Virus record (IMG/VR): IMGVR_UViG_3300042563_002067
Location: 62,001 to 126,000 of that record
Strand: one strand, 5' to 3'
DNA: 64,000 nt
DNA from: a virus
Positions within the stretch are counted from its first letter, which is position 1; each line of letters starts with the position of its first letter. Both the position numbers and the translations under genes were made by a program. Under the pieces are notes generated by a model, which was not told the DNA's origin, ran no database searches, and saw only the letters and a list, made by a program, of their open reading frames with translations. Shown here piece by piece: positions 22,456 to 33,500 of the stretch.

Positions 22456-25400
22456 ATGGGATTTGATAGTAGAAAAAAATCGGGTAATATAATCGGGGGG
22501 TCAAGACTTAATGTTATTGGTCAGGGGATTTATAATGTGAAAATTATCCCACCTGGATTTACTAAGCGTTTACCTGCGTATGCCGATGCTGGTGGAAACC
22601 CACCAAGTCAAACACCAAGTAACACTCCAACTCAAACTCCAACACTATCAATAACCCCATCAAATACGCCAACACCTACATATACTCCAACACCAACTCA
22701 AACTGCAACACCATTATATTGTGATTTTAGTTATTATGTTAACGCAATCACTCCAACTCCAACATCAACATCATTAGCGTGTGATTTCACATATGAAGTC
22801 GAATTATTTACAAATACCCCAACACCAACCCCAACACCAACTCCAACACAAACAATAACACAAACACCAACACAAACTGAGACGCCAACACAAACACCAA
22901 CACAAACTGAGACGCCAACACAAACTCCAACACCAACACAAACTGAGACGCCAACACAAACCCCAACACAAACCCCAACATCCTCTCCATTACCACCAAC
23001 AGTTGAGTATTTCCAAGATTGTTGTGATAGTCTTACCGTATATAAAGTTGGTGGTGTATCAACCCCTATTATTGTTGGTAACACTTATTACATCAACACT
23101 GATGGATTTAGTGGTTGTGGGACTGCGGTAAGTGGTCCACCATATAATAGTCAATCTTTAATTATTAGTGTTACATCATACTCAAATTGTGTTCTGTGTG
23201 AGGTAGACAATCCTTGCCCAACACCAACACCAACACCAACAATGACAGTAACACCAACAAATACTCAAACCCCAACGGTTACACAAACACCGACGGTTAC
23301 TCAAACACCAACTAATACACCAACAAATACTCAAACCCCAACTAATACACTTACACCTACACCTACTCCAACAGTTTGTATTCCACAAATGATATATAGT
23401 GGTGAAAAATTTATTAATATACCACTTCATACTAGTGCGTCTTTCAAACCGGATGGTACGATATTATATATTGCAATTCATAATGGTTCACCAACTGATA
23501 GTGTATGTGCTTATTCATTATCAACACCGTGGGATGTTTCAACAATTACATTACCACTAATAGGATGTTCAATTGCTGTTCCGGTAATTTCCGGATTAAC
23601 CCCTACTAGTGTAATTGGTCATCATTTTTCACCGGACGGTAGTAAATTATTTGTAGTTGAGACAGCATCAAAAAGTGTCCTTAGATATATATTATCAACA
23701 TCGTGGGATGTTACAACATCTAGTTATTCACCCGGTGACTTATTTACTATAGTTGGTTTAACTCCGTCACATATTGATTTTACCCCTGACGGTTTATTTA
23801 TGTTTGTTACTGTTACGGGTAGCCTTCTTAAAAAATATAGTTTAACCACACCTTGGGTTATAAATACGGGGGTTGTGGAAATTCAATCAATTTCCAACTC
23901 AATTGTTTCCGATTTTACTTTTCAAAATAGTGGAACTTATTTGTTTTCAATAGTATCAGGTCCAAGTATAAGAAGACAAACACTATCTACACCGTATGAT
24001 TTAACTTCAATTGTTCCTGTTTTAACTCAGACAGAAAATGTAAGTAGTTTTATTTCAGGAGGTAATCTTTATTCTCTTAATTTTAAAGATGGTTATAAAG
24101 GGTTTATTGGTGGTTATTACTCAACCGGTTTGAACGGAATTACAGCTTTTAATCTTACCTGTGAATACGATATTAGCGGGACTTTAATATTACCAACACC
24201 TACTCCAACACCAACTCAGACGGTTACACCAACCAATACAGTTACTCCAACACCAACATTACCACCATCGTTTGTTTCAGTATGGAGAACAACAACACCA
24301 TCTGAAAGTATTACATTACCATATTCACCATCAGGAACATATAGTGGAACAATAGATTGGGGCGACGGTAGTATATCCGCTAACACATATGCAAATAGAA
24401 CACACACATACTCATTATCAGGTAATTCTACTGTTACAATTTATGGAACAACTAATGGTTGGGCGTTTGGTAATACTGGTGACATATTAAAAATTAGAGA
24501 AGTTTTAAAATGGGGACCATTAAAAATTAGTAATGGTGCTCAAGTTTTTAGAGGATGTAGTAATTTAGTATTAACCGGTGTTACGGACACTATTGATTTA
24601 ACAAGTGTTAATAATTTAATTTATATGTTTGGAGGTTGTTCATCTCTTACAACCATCAACAACGTTAATAGTTGGAATGTTTCAGGAATTACCGTTATGA
24701 GTAATATGTTTCAATCATCAACTTTTGACGATGATATAAGTTCTTGGAGTGTTTCAAATGTTACAGATATGAATCGTATGTTCCAATTTGGAGCATTTAA
24801 CCATAATATAAATTCGTGGAATGTTTCAGGGGTTACAAGTATGGAAAATATGTTTAGACAATCTTCTTTTAATCAACCATTATCAGGTTGGAATGTTTCA
24901 AAGGTTACATCTACTATGGCAGGTATGTTTGATGGAACCTTATTTAACCAAGATATAAGTATGTGGAATGTTTCAGGGGTTACAAGTATGAGTGGTATGT
25001 TTAGATACACCCCATTTAATTATTCTCTTAATAATTGGAATGTTTCAAAGGTAACAAATATGTCTAATATGTTTTATGGTGCGTCATTTAATTTACCATT
25101 ATCAGGCTGGAATGTTTCAAAGGTTACAAATATGAATTCTATGTTCGCATCAACTTCACAATTTAACCAAAACATTAATTCGTGGAATGTTTCAGGTGTT
25201 ACAGATATGGGTTCTATGTTTTATCAAAACGCATATTTTAACCAACCATTATCCGGATGGAGTGTGTCAAACGTTAGAAATATGTCTTTTATGTTTTACA
25301 ATTCACCATTTAATTATCCTATTGGTAATTGGGATGTTTTAAATGTTACAGGAATGACATCTATGTTCCAAAGTTCATCATTTAACCAAGACATCGGAAA

Positions 25401-25644
25401 TTGGAATATATCGGGAGTAACCAATTTCACTGATTTTATGTTTGCAAAAACACCGATTACATTCTCAACAATAAATTTAGATTCTATTTATAATGGATGG
25501 CAAACCAAAACACCGCAAACCGGATTAACAATTAATTTTGGTTCTGCAAAATACACATTAGCGAGTCAACCGGGTAAAGATATACTAACAGGTTCAACTA
25601 TGAGCGGTGGATATGGTTGGACAATAACAGATGGGGGGATATAA
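22456..25644 (+). CDS. Large adhesin-like tail/fibre protein with Thr-Pro stalks and BspA-like repeats
   Basis: This 1062-residue protein is mosaic. After a short head (MGFDSRKKSGNIIGG) come Thr/Pro/Gln stalks (about residues 50-180 and 255-310) split by a Cys-rich module (VEYFQDCCDSLTVYKVGG). A propeller-like domain with repeated SPDGS-type blades follows (about 315-560). A PKD-like module (DWGDGSISANTYANRTHTY) precedes about nine repeats of 25 residues of the form FNQPLSGWNVSKVTNMSNMF, a BspA/DUF285 surface-protein repeat. Such repeats bind host surfaces. There is no signal peptide, consistent with a virion protein. The Cys module, PKD-like module and repeats recur in the paralogous genes downstream. 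Confidence 0.75.
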   Translation: MGFDSRKKSGNIIGGSRLNVIGQGIYNVKIIPPGFTKRLPAYADAGGNPPSQTPSNTPTQTPTLSITPSNTPTPTYTPTPTQTATPLYCDFSYYVNAITPTPTSTSLACDFTYEVELFTNTPTPTPTPTPTQTITQTPTQTETPTQTPTQTETPTQTPTPTQTETPTQTPTQTPTSSPLPPTVEYFQDCCDSLTVYKVGGVSTPIIVGNTYYINTDGFSGCGTAVSGPPYNSQSLIISVTSYSNCVLCEVDNPCPTPTPTPTMTVTPTNTQTPTVTQTPTVTQTPTNTPTNTQTPTNTLTPTPTPTVCIPQMIYSGEKFINIPLHTSASFKPDGTILYIAIHNGSPTDSVCAYSLSTPWDVSTITLPLIGCSIAVPVISGLTPTSVIGHHFSPDGSKLFVVETASKSVLRYILSTSWDVTTSSYSPGDLFTIVGLTPSHIDFTPDGLFMFVTVTGSLLKKYSLTTPWVINTGVVEIQSISNSIVSDFTFQNSGTYLFSIVSGPSIRRQTLSTPYDLTSIVPVLTQTENVSSFISGGNLYSLNFKDGYKGFIGGYYSTGLNGITAFNLTCEYDISGTLILPTPTPTPTQTVTPTNTVTPTPTLPPSFVSVWRTTTPSESITLPYSPSGTYSGTIDWGDGSISANTYANRTHTYSLSGNSTVTIYGTTNGWAFGNTGDILKIREVLKWGPLKISNGAQVFRGCSNLVLTGVTDTIDLTSVNNLIYMFGGCSSLTTINNVNSWNVSGITVMSNMFQSSTFDDDISSWSVSNVTDMNRMFQFGAFNHNINSWNVSGVTSMENMFRQSSFNQPLSGWNVSKVTSTMAGMFDGTLFNQDISMWNVSGVTSMSGMFRYTPFNYSLNNWNVSKVTNMSNMFYGASFNLPLSGWNVSKVTNMNSMFASTSQFNQNINSWNVSGVTDMGSMFYQNAYFNQPLSGWSVSNVRNMSFMFYNSPFNYPIGNWDVLNVTGMTSMFQSSSFNQDIGNWNISGVTNFTDFMFAKTPITFSTINLDSIYNGWQTKTPQTGLTINFGSAKYTLASQPGKDILTGSTMSGGYGWTITDGGI
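22600..22995 (+). repeat. Thr/Pro/Gln low-complexity stalk sequence
   Basis: Hexamer-like units such as CCAACACAAACT encode PTQT/PTPT. The DNA is a degenerate tandem array that could recombine with the similar arrays at 30715-31130, 31355-31790 and 32060-32365. Confidence 0.85.
24650..25440 (+). repeat. BspA/DUF285-type 75-base repeats, array 1
   Basis: About ten units of roughly 75 bases encode SWNVSxVTxMxxMFxxxxFN. Units share TGGAATGTTTCA and ATGTTT blocks with arrays 2 and 3 in the next two genes. Confidence 0.85.
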
Positions 25645-25647
25645 TAT

Positions 25648-28059
25648 ATGGGAACAATTTTAAAAATATTATCAATAAATTACGACGGACAATTCGCCGA
25701 CATTACCTTTTACCCTTGTTCGGGTGGGAGTATTAATATCGGTGAAGTTAACTTACCATATAATTATTATTCGGAAAATTACTACGGAACATATAACATT
25801 TATTTACTTGATTCGGGTAAAACTTGTTTGTTAAATGTTCCTTGTTTAACACCTACGCCTACTCCAACAACAACAATGACATTAACTCCAACAAATACTC
25901 CAACACCAACAAACACACCCGCACCAAATTGTGATTTATTAGGTTTAGATATTACAACCCCAACCCCAACTCCAACACCTACAATGACACCAACACCAAG
26001 TTCTACACCATTATTACCATTTATATCTGTGTGGAGAACAACATCTCCGTCTGAGAGTATAACATTACCTTATTACGGTTTAGATTATTCAGGAACCATT
26101 GATTGGGGTGATGGAAATTTTTCGGCGAATACATTTGCAAATAGGACACATATTTATACAACTCCTGATGACTATGTAATAACTATTACAGGTAAAGTTA
26201 ATGTGTGGTCGTTTTATTATACACCAACAAGTAAACTTAAAATAAGAGAAATAACACAGTGGGGATGTCTTAACATAACTCAACTATCATATAATTTTTA
26301 TGAGTGTTCTAATTTAATATTAACAGGTGTTACTGACACTCTAAATTTATCTCAAGTGACAAATTTAACATATATATTTCGTGGATGTTCGTCTATTACA
26401 ACCATAAATAATATTAATAATTGGGATGTTTCTAACATTACAGGTATGTCAGGAATGTTTGGTCAAAGTAATTTTAACGATAACATTAATAATTGGGATG
26501 TTTCGGGAGTTGAGGATATGAGTTATATGTTCCAAGGAGCAACATCTTTCAACGAACCATTATCTGGTTGGACTGTTTCAGGTGTTACAAATATGTCGAA
26601 TATGTTCCAAGGAACAACATCTTTCAACCAACCATTATCAGGTTGGAACGTTTCAAATGTTGCGTCTATGACATATATGTTCCAAAATTCACAATTTAAT
26701 CAAGATATTAATAATTGGGATGTTTCAAGTGTTATTTATATGAATTATATGTTTAACGGCACACCGTTTAATCAACCGTTGTCAGGTTGGAATGTTTCAA
26801 ATGTTACAAGTACGTATTATATGTTTGCTAGCACCCCATTCAATCAACCAATCGGAAATTGGGATGTCTCAAAAGTGGTTAATATGGAGGGTATGTTCCA
26901 AAACGCAACATCCTTCAACCAACCAATTAATAATTGGAATGTTTCAGGAGTTACCAATATGACATCAATACTCCAAAGCACTGATTTCAACCTACCATTA
27001 TCCGGATGGAATGTTTCAAATGTCTATAATATGACTTTTATGTTTGCCAATTCACCATTCAATCAACCAATTGGGAATTGGAATGTTTCGGGTGTTACAA
27101 ATATGGTAGGTATGTTCCAAGGAGCAACATCGTTCAATCAACCATTATCCGGATGGAATGTAAGTAACGTTAATAGTATGAGGCAAATGTTTAATACTGC
27201 TACCGACTTTAACCAACCTATTGGGTCTTGGAATGTTTCGGGGGTTACAGATTTGGGTTATATGTTTTATGCGTCATCATTTGACTATCCATTATCTGGG
27301 TGGAATGTTTCAAAAGTTACAGATATGACTTATATGTTTGCCAATTCCCCATTCAATCAACCAATCGGAAATTGGGATGTCTCAAAAGTTAAAAATATGT
27401 CAGGTATGTTTGTCAATACATCATTTGATTATCCGATTGGGAATTGGACTGTTTCAGGGGTAACAAATATGAGTAATATGTTTCAAAACGACCAATATTT
27501 TAATCAACCATTATCTGGATGGAACGTCTCAAATGTTGTTGATATGACATCTATGTTCCGAAATTCACAATTTAATCAAGATATTAATAATTGGGATGTT
27601 TCAAGTGTTATTTATATGAATTATATGTTCGCATCTTCCCTATTTAATCAACCATTATCCGGATGGAATGTTTCAAATGTTGGTGATATGAACAATATGT
27701 TTTATAATTCGGAGTTCAATTACCCTATTGGAAATTGGGATGTATCTAATGTTGTTAATATGAACAATATGTTTAATATTAATACATATTTTAACCAAGA
27801 TATTGGAAATTGGAGTATATCAAATGTAACTAATTTTACTGACTTTATGTTAGGTAAAACACCATTAACATTCTCAACAACAAATTTAGATTCAATCTAT
27901 AGTGGATGGTCAACTAAAAATCCGTATACAGGAAGAACAATAAATTTTGGAAGTGCTAACTACACAATATCCGGAGGACAACCAGGTAAAAATACATTAA
28001 CGGGTTCAACTATGAGTGGAGGATATGGTTGGACAATAACTGATGGAGGAGGAATTTAA
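25648..28059 (+). CDS. Adhesin-like protein with BspA-like repeats, 803 aa
   Basis: The N-terminal module (about residues 1-68, LSINYDGQFADITFYPCSGG to LLNVPC) is shared with the next three genes. A short Thr/Pro stalk, a PKD-like module (DWGDGNFSANTFANRTH) and about 18 repeats of 25 residues follow (residues 255-740), for example NQPLSGWNVSNVTNM. It ends with a cap segment (NLDSIYSGWSTKNPYTG to MSGGYGWTITDGG) nearly identical to that of the upstream protein. It is most likely a tail fibre or surface decoration protein. High DNA identity among repeats suggests frequent expansion and contraction. Confidence 0.75.
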   Translation: MGTILKILSINYDGQFADITFYPCSGGSINIGEVNLPYNYYSENYYGTYNIYLLDSGKTCLLNVPCLTPTPTPTTTMTLTPTNTPTPTNTPAPNCDLLGLDITTPTPTPTPTMTPTPSSTPLLPFISVWRTTSPSESITLPYYGLDYSGTIDWGDGNFSANTFANRTHIYTTPDDYVITITGKVNVWSFYYTPTSKLKIREITQWGCLNITQLSYNFYECSNLILTGVTDTLNLSQVTNLTYIFRGCSSITTINNINNWDVSNITGMSGMFGQSNFNDNINNWDVSGVEDMSYMFQGATSFNEPLSGWTVSGVTNMSNMFQGTTSFNQPLSGWNVSNVASMTYMFQNSQFNQDINNWDVSSVIYMNYMFNGTPFNQPLSGWNVSNVTSTYYMFASTPFNQPIGNWDVSKVVNMEGMFQNATSFNQPINNWNVSGVTNMTSILQSTDFNLPLSGWNVSNVYNMTFMFANSPFNQPIGNWNVSGVTNMVGMFQGATSFNQPLSGWNVSNVNSMRQMFNTATDFNQPIGSWNVSGVTDLGYMFYASSFDYPLSGWNVSKVTDMTYMFANSPFNQPIGNWDVSKVKNMSGMFVNTSFDYPIGNWTVSGVTNMSNMFQNDQYFNQPLSGWNVSNVVDMTSMFRNSQFNQDINNWDVSSVIYMNYMFASSLFNQPLSGWNVSNVGDMNNMFYNSEFNYPIGNWDVSNVVNMNNMFNINTYFNQDIGNWSISNVTNFTDFMLGKTPLTFSTTNLDSIYSGWSTKNPYTGRTINFGSANYTISGGQPGKNTLTGSTMSGGYGWTITDGGGI
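26410..27850 (+). repeat. BspA/DUF285-type 75-base repeats, array 2
   Basis: About 18 units with strong DNA similarity; segments such as CCATTATCCGGATGGAA recur almost unchanged, showing recent duplication. Confidence 0.85.
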
Positions 28060-28063
28060 TATT

Positions 28064-30277
28064 ATGAAAACTTTTGAAATATTTACAACAAATTACGACG
28101 GGTATATCGGAGATATAAGTTATTCCGCATATACCGGAGGAACTATTAGTTTAGGTTCACAGTTATTACCATACGATTATAATACAGATTATTATTATGG
28201 AACATATACCGTATACATACCTTTTTATAATAAAACCTGTATTTTAGATTATCCGCCACCTTCTTGGGATTTAATCGGTGATACGTTAATATTGTTCATT
28301 TCAAGTTGGAAAACCGACAATGAAGGTTTTACTAACACTAATCAAATTGGTATTGTGTTAGACCCATCAGGAACTTTTAATTTTGTAATTGATTGGGGTG
28401 ATGGAAATACAGACACAATAACATCATATAGTCAACCTGAGCTTATACATACTTACAATGTTATAGGAACATATACTATACGTATGTTTGGAGTAATTGA
28501 CGGGTTTAATATAGGAAATTATGCTGGTGATTATGGTAAAATTTTAAGTGTTCAACAGTGGGGTGATGTAAAATTAATTGATGGTGGATATCAATTTTAT
28601 TATTGTTTTAATTTAGATTTATCTACCGTAATCGATACTTTAGACACTTCAAATCTGACTAATATCGACGCTATGTTTGCAGAATGTTATAGTTTAACAT
28701 CTGTAAATAATATACAATCGTGGGACATTTCTAATATAACAAGTTTATCTTATTTATTCTCCGGATGTATATTATTTAATCAAAACTTAAATAATTGGGA
28801 TATTTCGGGAATTACAAATATAAGTGGAATGTTTTATTTGACAAGTTATAATCAACCATTATCCGGGTGGAATGTTTCAAATGTTCAATACACAAATTAT
28901 ATGTTTAGTAATTCTCAATTTAATCAACCATTATCCGGATGGGATGTTTCAAATGTTGTTGATATGAGTAATATGTTTGAGTCTTGTCCATTTAACCAAC
29001 CAATCAATAATTGGAATGTTTCAGGTGTTACAAATATGGGTTATATGTTTAATGGGTCATCATTTAATCAACCATTATCCGGATGGGATGTTTCAAATGT
29101 TACAGATATGAGTTATATGTTCTATAACAACTCAATATTTAATCAACCTATTGAAAATTGGAATGTTTCAAATGTTACAAATATGAGTGGTATGTTCTAT
29201 TACAACTCAGCATTTAACCATCCAATTGGGAATTGGAATGTTTCGGGTGTTACCAATATGAGTTATATGTTCTATTACAACTCAACATTTAACCATCCAA
29301 TTGGGGATTGGAATGTTTCGGGTGTTACCAATATGTCGGGTATGTTCTCTAATAATCAAATATTTAATCAACCATTATCCGGGTGGAACGTCTCAAATGT
29401 TACCAATATGTCGAATATGTTCTATTCCAACTCAACATTTAATCAACCATTATCAAGTTGGACTGTTAGTAATGTAACAAATATGTCAGGTATGTTTTAT
29501 AATAATAGAATATTTAACCAACAAATTGATAATTGGGATGTATCTAAAGTTACAAATATGAGTTATATGTTTTTTAACAGTTTATTTGACCAACCATTAT
29601 CCGGATGGAATGTTTCTAAAGTTACTCTTATGTTTTCCATGTTTAATAATTCTCAATTTAATCAAAATATAAATAATTGGAATGTTTCTGGAGTTACAAA
29701 TATGAGTGATATGTTCTCTAATAATCAAATATTTAATCAACCATTATCCGGGTGGAATGTTTCAAAGGTTACAAGTATGAGTAATATGTTTGCCACTTCA
29801 TCATTCAATCAACCAATTAATAATTGGAATGTGTCGGGTGTCACAGATATGGGTGCGATGTTCTATCAATCTCAATTTAATCAACCATTATCCGGGTGGA
29901 ATGTTTCAAATGTTATTAGTTTGTTTAATATGTTTAGGGGTTCAAAATTTAATCAACCTATTGGAAATTGGGATATTTCTAAAGTATCTAATGTTGTGTA
30001 TATGTTTTATGAAAACCAATATTTTAAACAAAATTTAGGGAATTGGAACATATCAGGTGTTACAAATTTTTATTATTTTATGGGAACTAAAAACCCTATT
30101 ACTTTTTTCACATACAATTTAGATAGTATTTATAATGGGTGGGTAACAAAAAACCCACAAATAGGGATACAGATTAATTTTGGTAGTGCAAAATACACAT
30201 CAGCTGGTTTGGCGGCAAGGACAACCCTTGTAACAACTTATTTTTGGTCAATTAGCGACGGAGGAATGTTAACTTAA
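28064..30277 (+). CDS. Adhesin-like protein with BspA-like repeats, 737 aa
   Basis: The ATG at 28064 follows the upstream stop by four bases; an ATG at 28043 in frame overlaps that gene and gives an atypical start. The shared N-terminal module (FTTNYDGYIGDISYSAYTGG) is followed directly by a PKD-like module (DWGDGNTDTITSY) without a Thr/Pro stalk, then about 18 repeats such as HPIGNWNVSGVTNMSYMF and a diverged cap. It is a paralogue of the two preceding genes and should have the same place in the virion. Confidence 0.75.
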   Translation: MKTFEIFTTNYDGYIGDISYSAYTGGTISLGSQLLPYDYNTDYYYGTYTVYIPFYNKTCILDYPPPSWDLIGDTLILFISSWKTDNEGFTNTNQIGIVLDPSGTFNFVIDWGDGNTDTITSYSQPELIHTYNVIGTYTIRMFGVIDGFNIGNYAGDYGKILSVQQWGDVKLIDGGYQFYYCFNLDLSTVIDTLDTSNLTNIDAMFAECYSLTSVNNIQSWDISNITSLSYLFSGCILFNQNLNNWDISGITNISGMFYLTSYNQPLSGWNVSNVQYTNYMFSNSQFNQPLSGWDVSNVVDMSNMFESCPFNQPINNWNVSGVTNMGYMFNGSSFNQPLSGWDVSNVTDMSYMFYNNSIFNQPIENWNVSNVTNMSGMFYYNSAFNHPIGNWNVSGVTNMSYMFYYNSTFNHPIGDWNVSGVTNMSGMFSNNQIFNQPLSGWNVSNVTNMSNMFYSNSTFNQPLSSWTVSNVTNMSGMFYNNRIFNQQIDNWDVSKVTNMSYMFFNSLFDQPLSGWNVSKVTLMFSMFNNSQFNQNINNWNVSGVTNMSDMFSNNQIFNQPLSGWNVSKVTSMSNMFATSSFNQPINNWNVSGVTDMGAMFYQSQFNQPLSGWNVSNVISLFNMFRGSKFNQPIGNWDISKVSNVVYMFYENQYFKQNLGNWNISGVTNFYYFMGTKNPITFFTYNLDSIYNGWVTKNPQIGIQINFGSAKYTSAGLAARTTLVTTYFWSISDGGMLT
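28720..30080 (+). repeat. BspA/DUF285-type 75-base repeats, array 3
   Basis: About 18 units; two adjacent units near 29200-29340 are almost identical over 80 bases, pointing to recent tandem duplication. Confidence 0.85.
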
Positions 30278-30280
30278 TTT

Positions 30281-30490
30281 ATGGAATATATATATAGAAT
30301 ATCGACAAATAATTATACCGGATATACCGCCGATATAACTTTTAATCCATCAACAGGTGGAACAATTAATATTGGTACGGTTACATTACCGTATGATTAC
30401 CCTACAGATTATCCGTATGGTGATTATTATATATACATACCGGCAACAGGTGTATCGGGGTCTTTGAATAATCCCCCACCAACACCTTAA
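30281..30490 (+). CDS. Stand-alone N-terminal module of the adhesin family, 69 aa
   Basis: The protein (RISTNNYTGYTADITFNPSTGG to YYIYIPATG) is only the roughly 65-residue N-terminal module found in the genes at 25648, 28064 and 30511, ending in NNPPPTP and a stop. It begins three bases after the upstream gene. It may be a truncated paralogue that lost its stalk and repeats, or a working short version that occupies the same attachment site. No frameshift into a longer frame is visible downstream before the next start. Confidence 0.65.
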   Translation: MEYIYRISTNNYTGYTADITFNPSTGGTINIGTVTLPYDYPTDYPYGDYYIYIPATGVSGSLNNPPPTP

Positions 30491-30510
30491 TTTATACGAA
30501 CTAACAATAT

Positions 30511-33500
30511 ATGAGTACAACTTTAGAAATATTAACTGCGAATTATAACGGACAATTAGCCGATATAACCTTTTTCCCTTGTTCGGGGGGGGTTATAAAT
30601 ATTGGTGAAGTTACATTACCGTATAATTACGAATCCGAAAATTATTATGGAACTTACATTATTTACGTAATGTATTACGATGAAACTTGCTCGTTGGATA
30701 TTCCTTGTATATCATTAACACCGACAAATACACCGACAAATACACCGACACCTACTATTACAGATACTCCAACTCAAACACCAACTCAAACTAATACTGT
30801 TACACCAACTAATACTGGAACACCAGCACAAACCCCAACACAAACGACAACGCAGACACAAACACAAACACCTTCCAATACAGCTACACCTACTAACACT
30901 ATCACTCCAACTCAAACTCCAACTAAGACTCATACTCCCACACCAACAAATCGCCCTACAACAACACCAACAATGACACCAACAAATACTCCTACACAAA
31001 CAAATACTCAAACAAATACGCCAACAAATACGCAAACGCAAACACAAACGCAAACTCAAACCACTACACAAACTCCGACTAACACTCCAACACAAACACA
31101 AACTCAAACACAAACACCGTCACCATTACCTCCAACAATTGGGTATTTTGAAGATTGTTGTTACCCATCTATAATATATAAAGTGGGTGGAATAATATAT
31201 CCTGTTTTTATTGATAACTTCTATTATATAGAGACTACCGGATATAGTGGTTGTGTTAAAGCAATAAATCCTACGTCATTTAACAGTCAATATGAAATTA
31301 TTAGTTTAACTTCATATGTGAGTTGCCTTATTTGTCAATTAGACCACGAATGTATTTTACCTACACCTACACCAACTCCAACTCAAACTGTGACTCCAAC
31401 GGTAACGCCAACAGTAACTCCAACAATTTCAACAACACCAACAAATACTCCTACACAAACACAAACACAAACTTCAACACCAACACAAACACCTACCAAT
31501 ACACCAACAAACACTCAAACACAAACTCAAACACAAACACAAACTCAAACTTCAACACCGACACAAACACCTACTCAAACTCCGACTAACACTCCAACCA
31601 AAACTCAAACTCCAACAACAACAACGACATTAACCGCAACACCAACTCAGACTCAAACTCCAACAAACACTCAAACACCAACAAAAACTCAAACACCAAC
31701 ACCAACAAAAACAATGACTCAAACACCTACTAATACTCAAACACAAACACCAACCAAAACTCAAACACAGACGCCTACAAACACACCAGTTTGTTCAGCA
31801 CCTCAAATGTTAGGTGTTACATTGTCATCAGGTTCAATTTTATCTGTTTCGATTATTCCGGGACCAAATTGTAGTGGTATTTTTATGATATATTCTTATG
31901 ATAATATAAACTTTAATTCTGCTGTGGCAACTCCAAGTAACTGTACATCACCGTTTACTTTTGACTCTCTTACTACAACAGGAAATGTTTATGTAAAAGT
32001 GGGTCAATTATGTACATCAGGTGGTATTAGCGCATATTCTGAAGTTTTCCCATATTTCTTCCCAACCCCAACTCCGACACCAACACCAACAAATACACAA
32101 ACGCCTACTAAAACTCCAACCAACACTCCAACTAAAACTCAAACCCCAACAACAACAACAACATTAACTGCAACTCCGACTCAGACTCAGACGCCAACTA
32201 AAACTCCTACTAACACTCCAACCAAAACACAAACACAAACTCCAACTAAAACTCAAACTCCAACAACAACAACAACATTAACTGCAACTCCGACGCAAAC
32301 ACAAACGCCTACTAAAACTCCTACACAAACACCTACTCGAACAAACACTCCAACGCCAACAACATCGTGTGGTGTTACATTAATTTCTACCACATATGTT
32401 TCAGGAACCACTTGGAATTATAATTTCACAACAGCAGGTTCTTGTGGAACACTTTTACCGGAATATTCGTCTGATAATATAACTTGGACTTTGGGTGGTG
32501 CAGGTGGTTGTACTTCACCTAGGTCGGCAATAACCGGTATTAATAGTGGAACAATATACTTTAGAATGACATTATTTTGTTCGTCTCTTACGGGAGTTTC
32601 AAATGTTATTACTTATGTGTTCCCATCACCAACACCTACACCTACAAGAACTCAAACACCAACACCAACAAAAACACCTACACCTACACCGACTGAAACA
32701 CCACCTGGAGTAACTTGTGTATGTTATGAATTATATTGGTCTCCACCAGGTGGTCCTTTCTTTGGTTCAACAACTTTTGATTATATTGATTGTGAAGGGT
32801 TCCCTGCAAGTTCCTTTGCTAACAATATGGGTGATTCACCGAATATTTGTGCTCAAGAAAACACTATTTCATTTGGCGGTGGTGACAATTCAGGTGGTTG
32901 GCTTCCATCAATATATAATTGTTGCGCAACAAATATTACATTAGGATATAGAGTGTCAAATGCTGTATGTTCGTTACCTGGTTGGGCGTTAGTTAATCAA
33001 TGTATAAATCGTTCCGCAATTTTAGGTTTATGTGACGCAACCGAATTATATGATGATGATATATCCGGTAATTGTACCTTCGCATTTGCAGCTGCGGGTT
33101 ATTATAAAACCACTGATAACTTTAGTAGAAGATATTGGGATGGAACCGCATTTACGGGTGCTTGTTTTTCGTGTGGTTGTTTAGTTGTTAATACAGTAAT
33201 AACATTATCTGATGGTTCAACTAAATTAATACAAGATGTTCAAGTTAACGACATACTTAAATCTATTGATGTTTCAGGAATGCCACAACCATCAAACGAA
33301 TGGTACTCTTGGAGTAGTGACACTTTAAATTATGTAGAATCAACCTCTACAGTAATTAATTTTACAATATATGAATTTGATTCGGTTATTAATATTAATA
33401 ACGATAAATTAATTGCGACTGATTCTCATAACCACGTTGTTAAACAAAATGGTGTTTGGTATATCAGAACAACATCTGATTTAAATGTTGGTGATGTATT

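Noticed and set aside
22734-23084. Minus-strand Val/Cys-rich frames across the stalk repeats (also 22808-22999, 23182-23430, 30715-31113)
   Set aside because: They are mirror translations of Thr/Pro/Gln codon repeats and have no start context.
30715-32365. CRISPR-like array
   Set aside because: Repeats are short, degenerate, in frame and coding for Thr/Pro stalks; no constant repeat with unique spacers.
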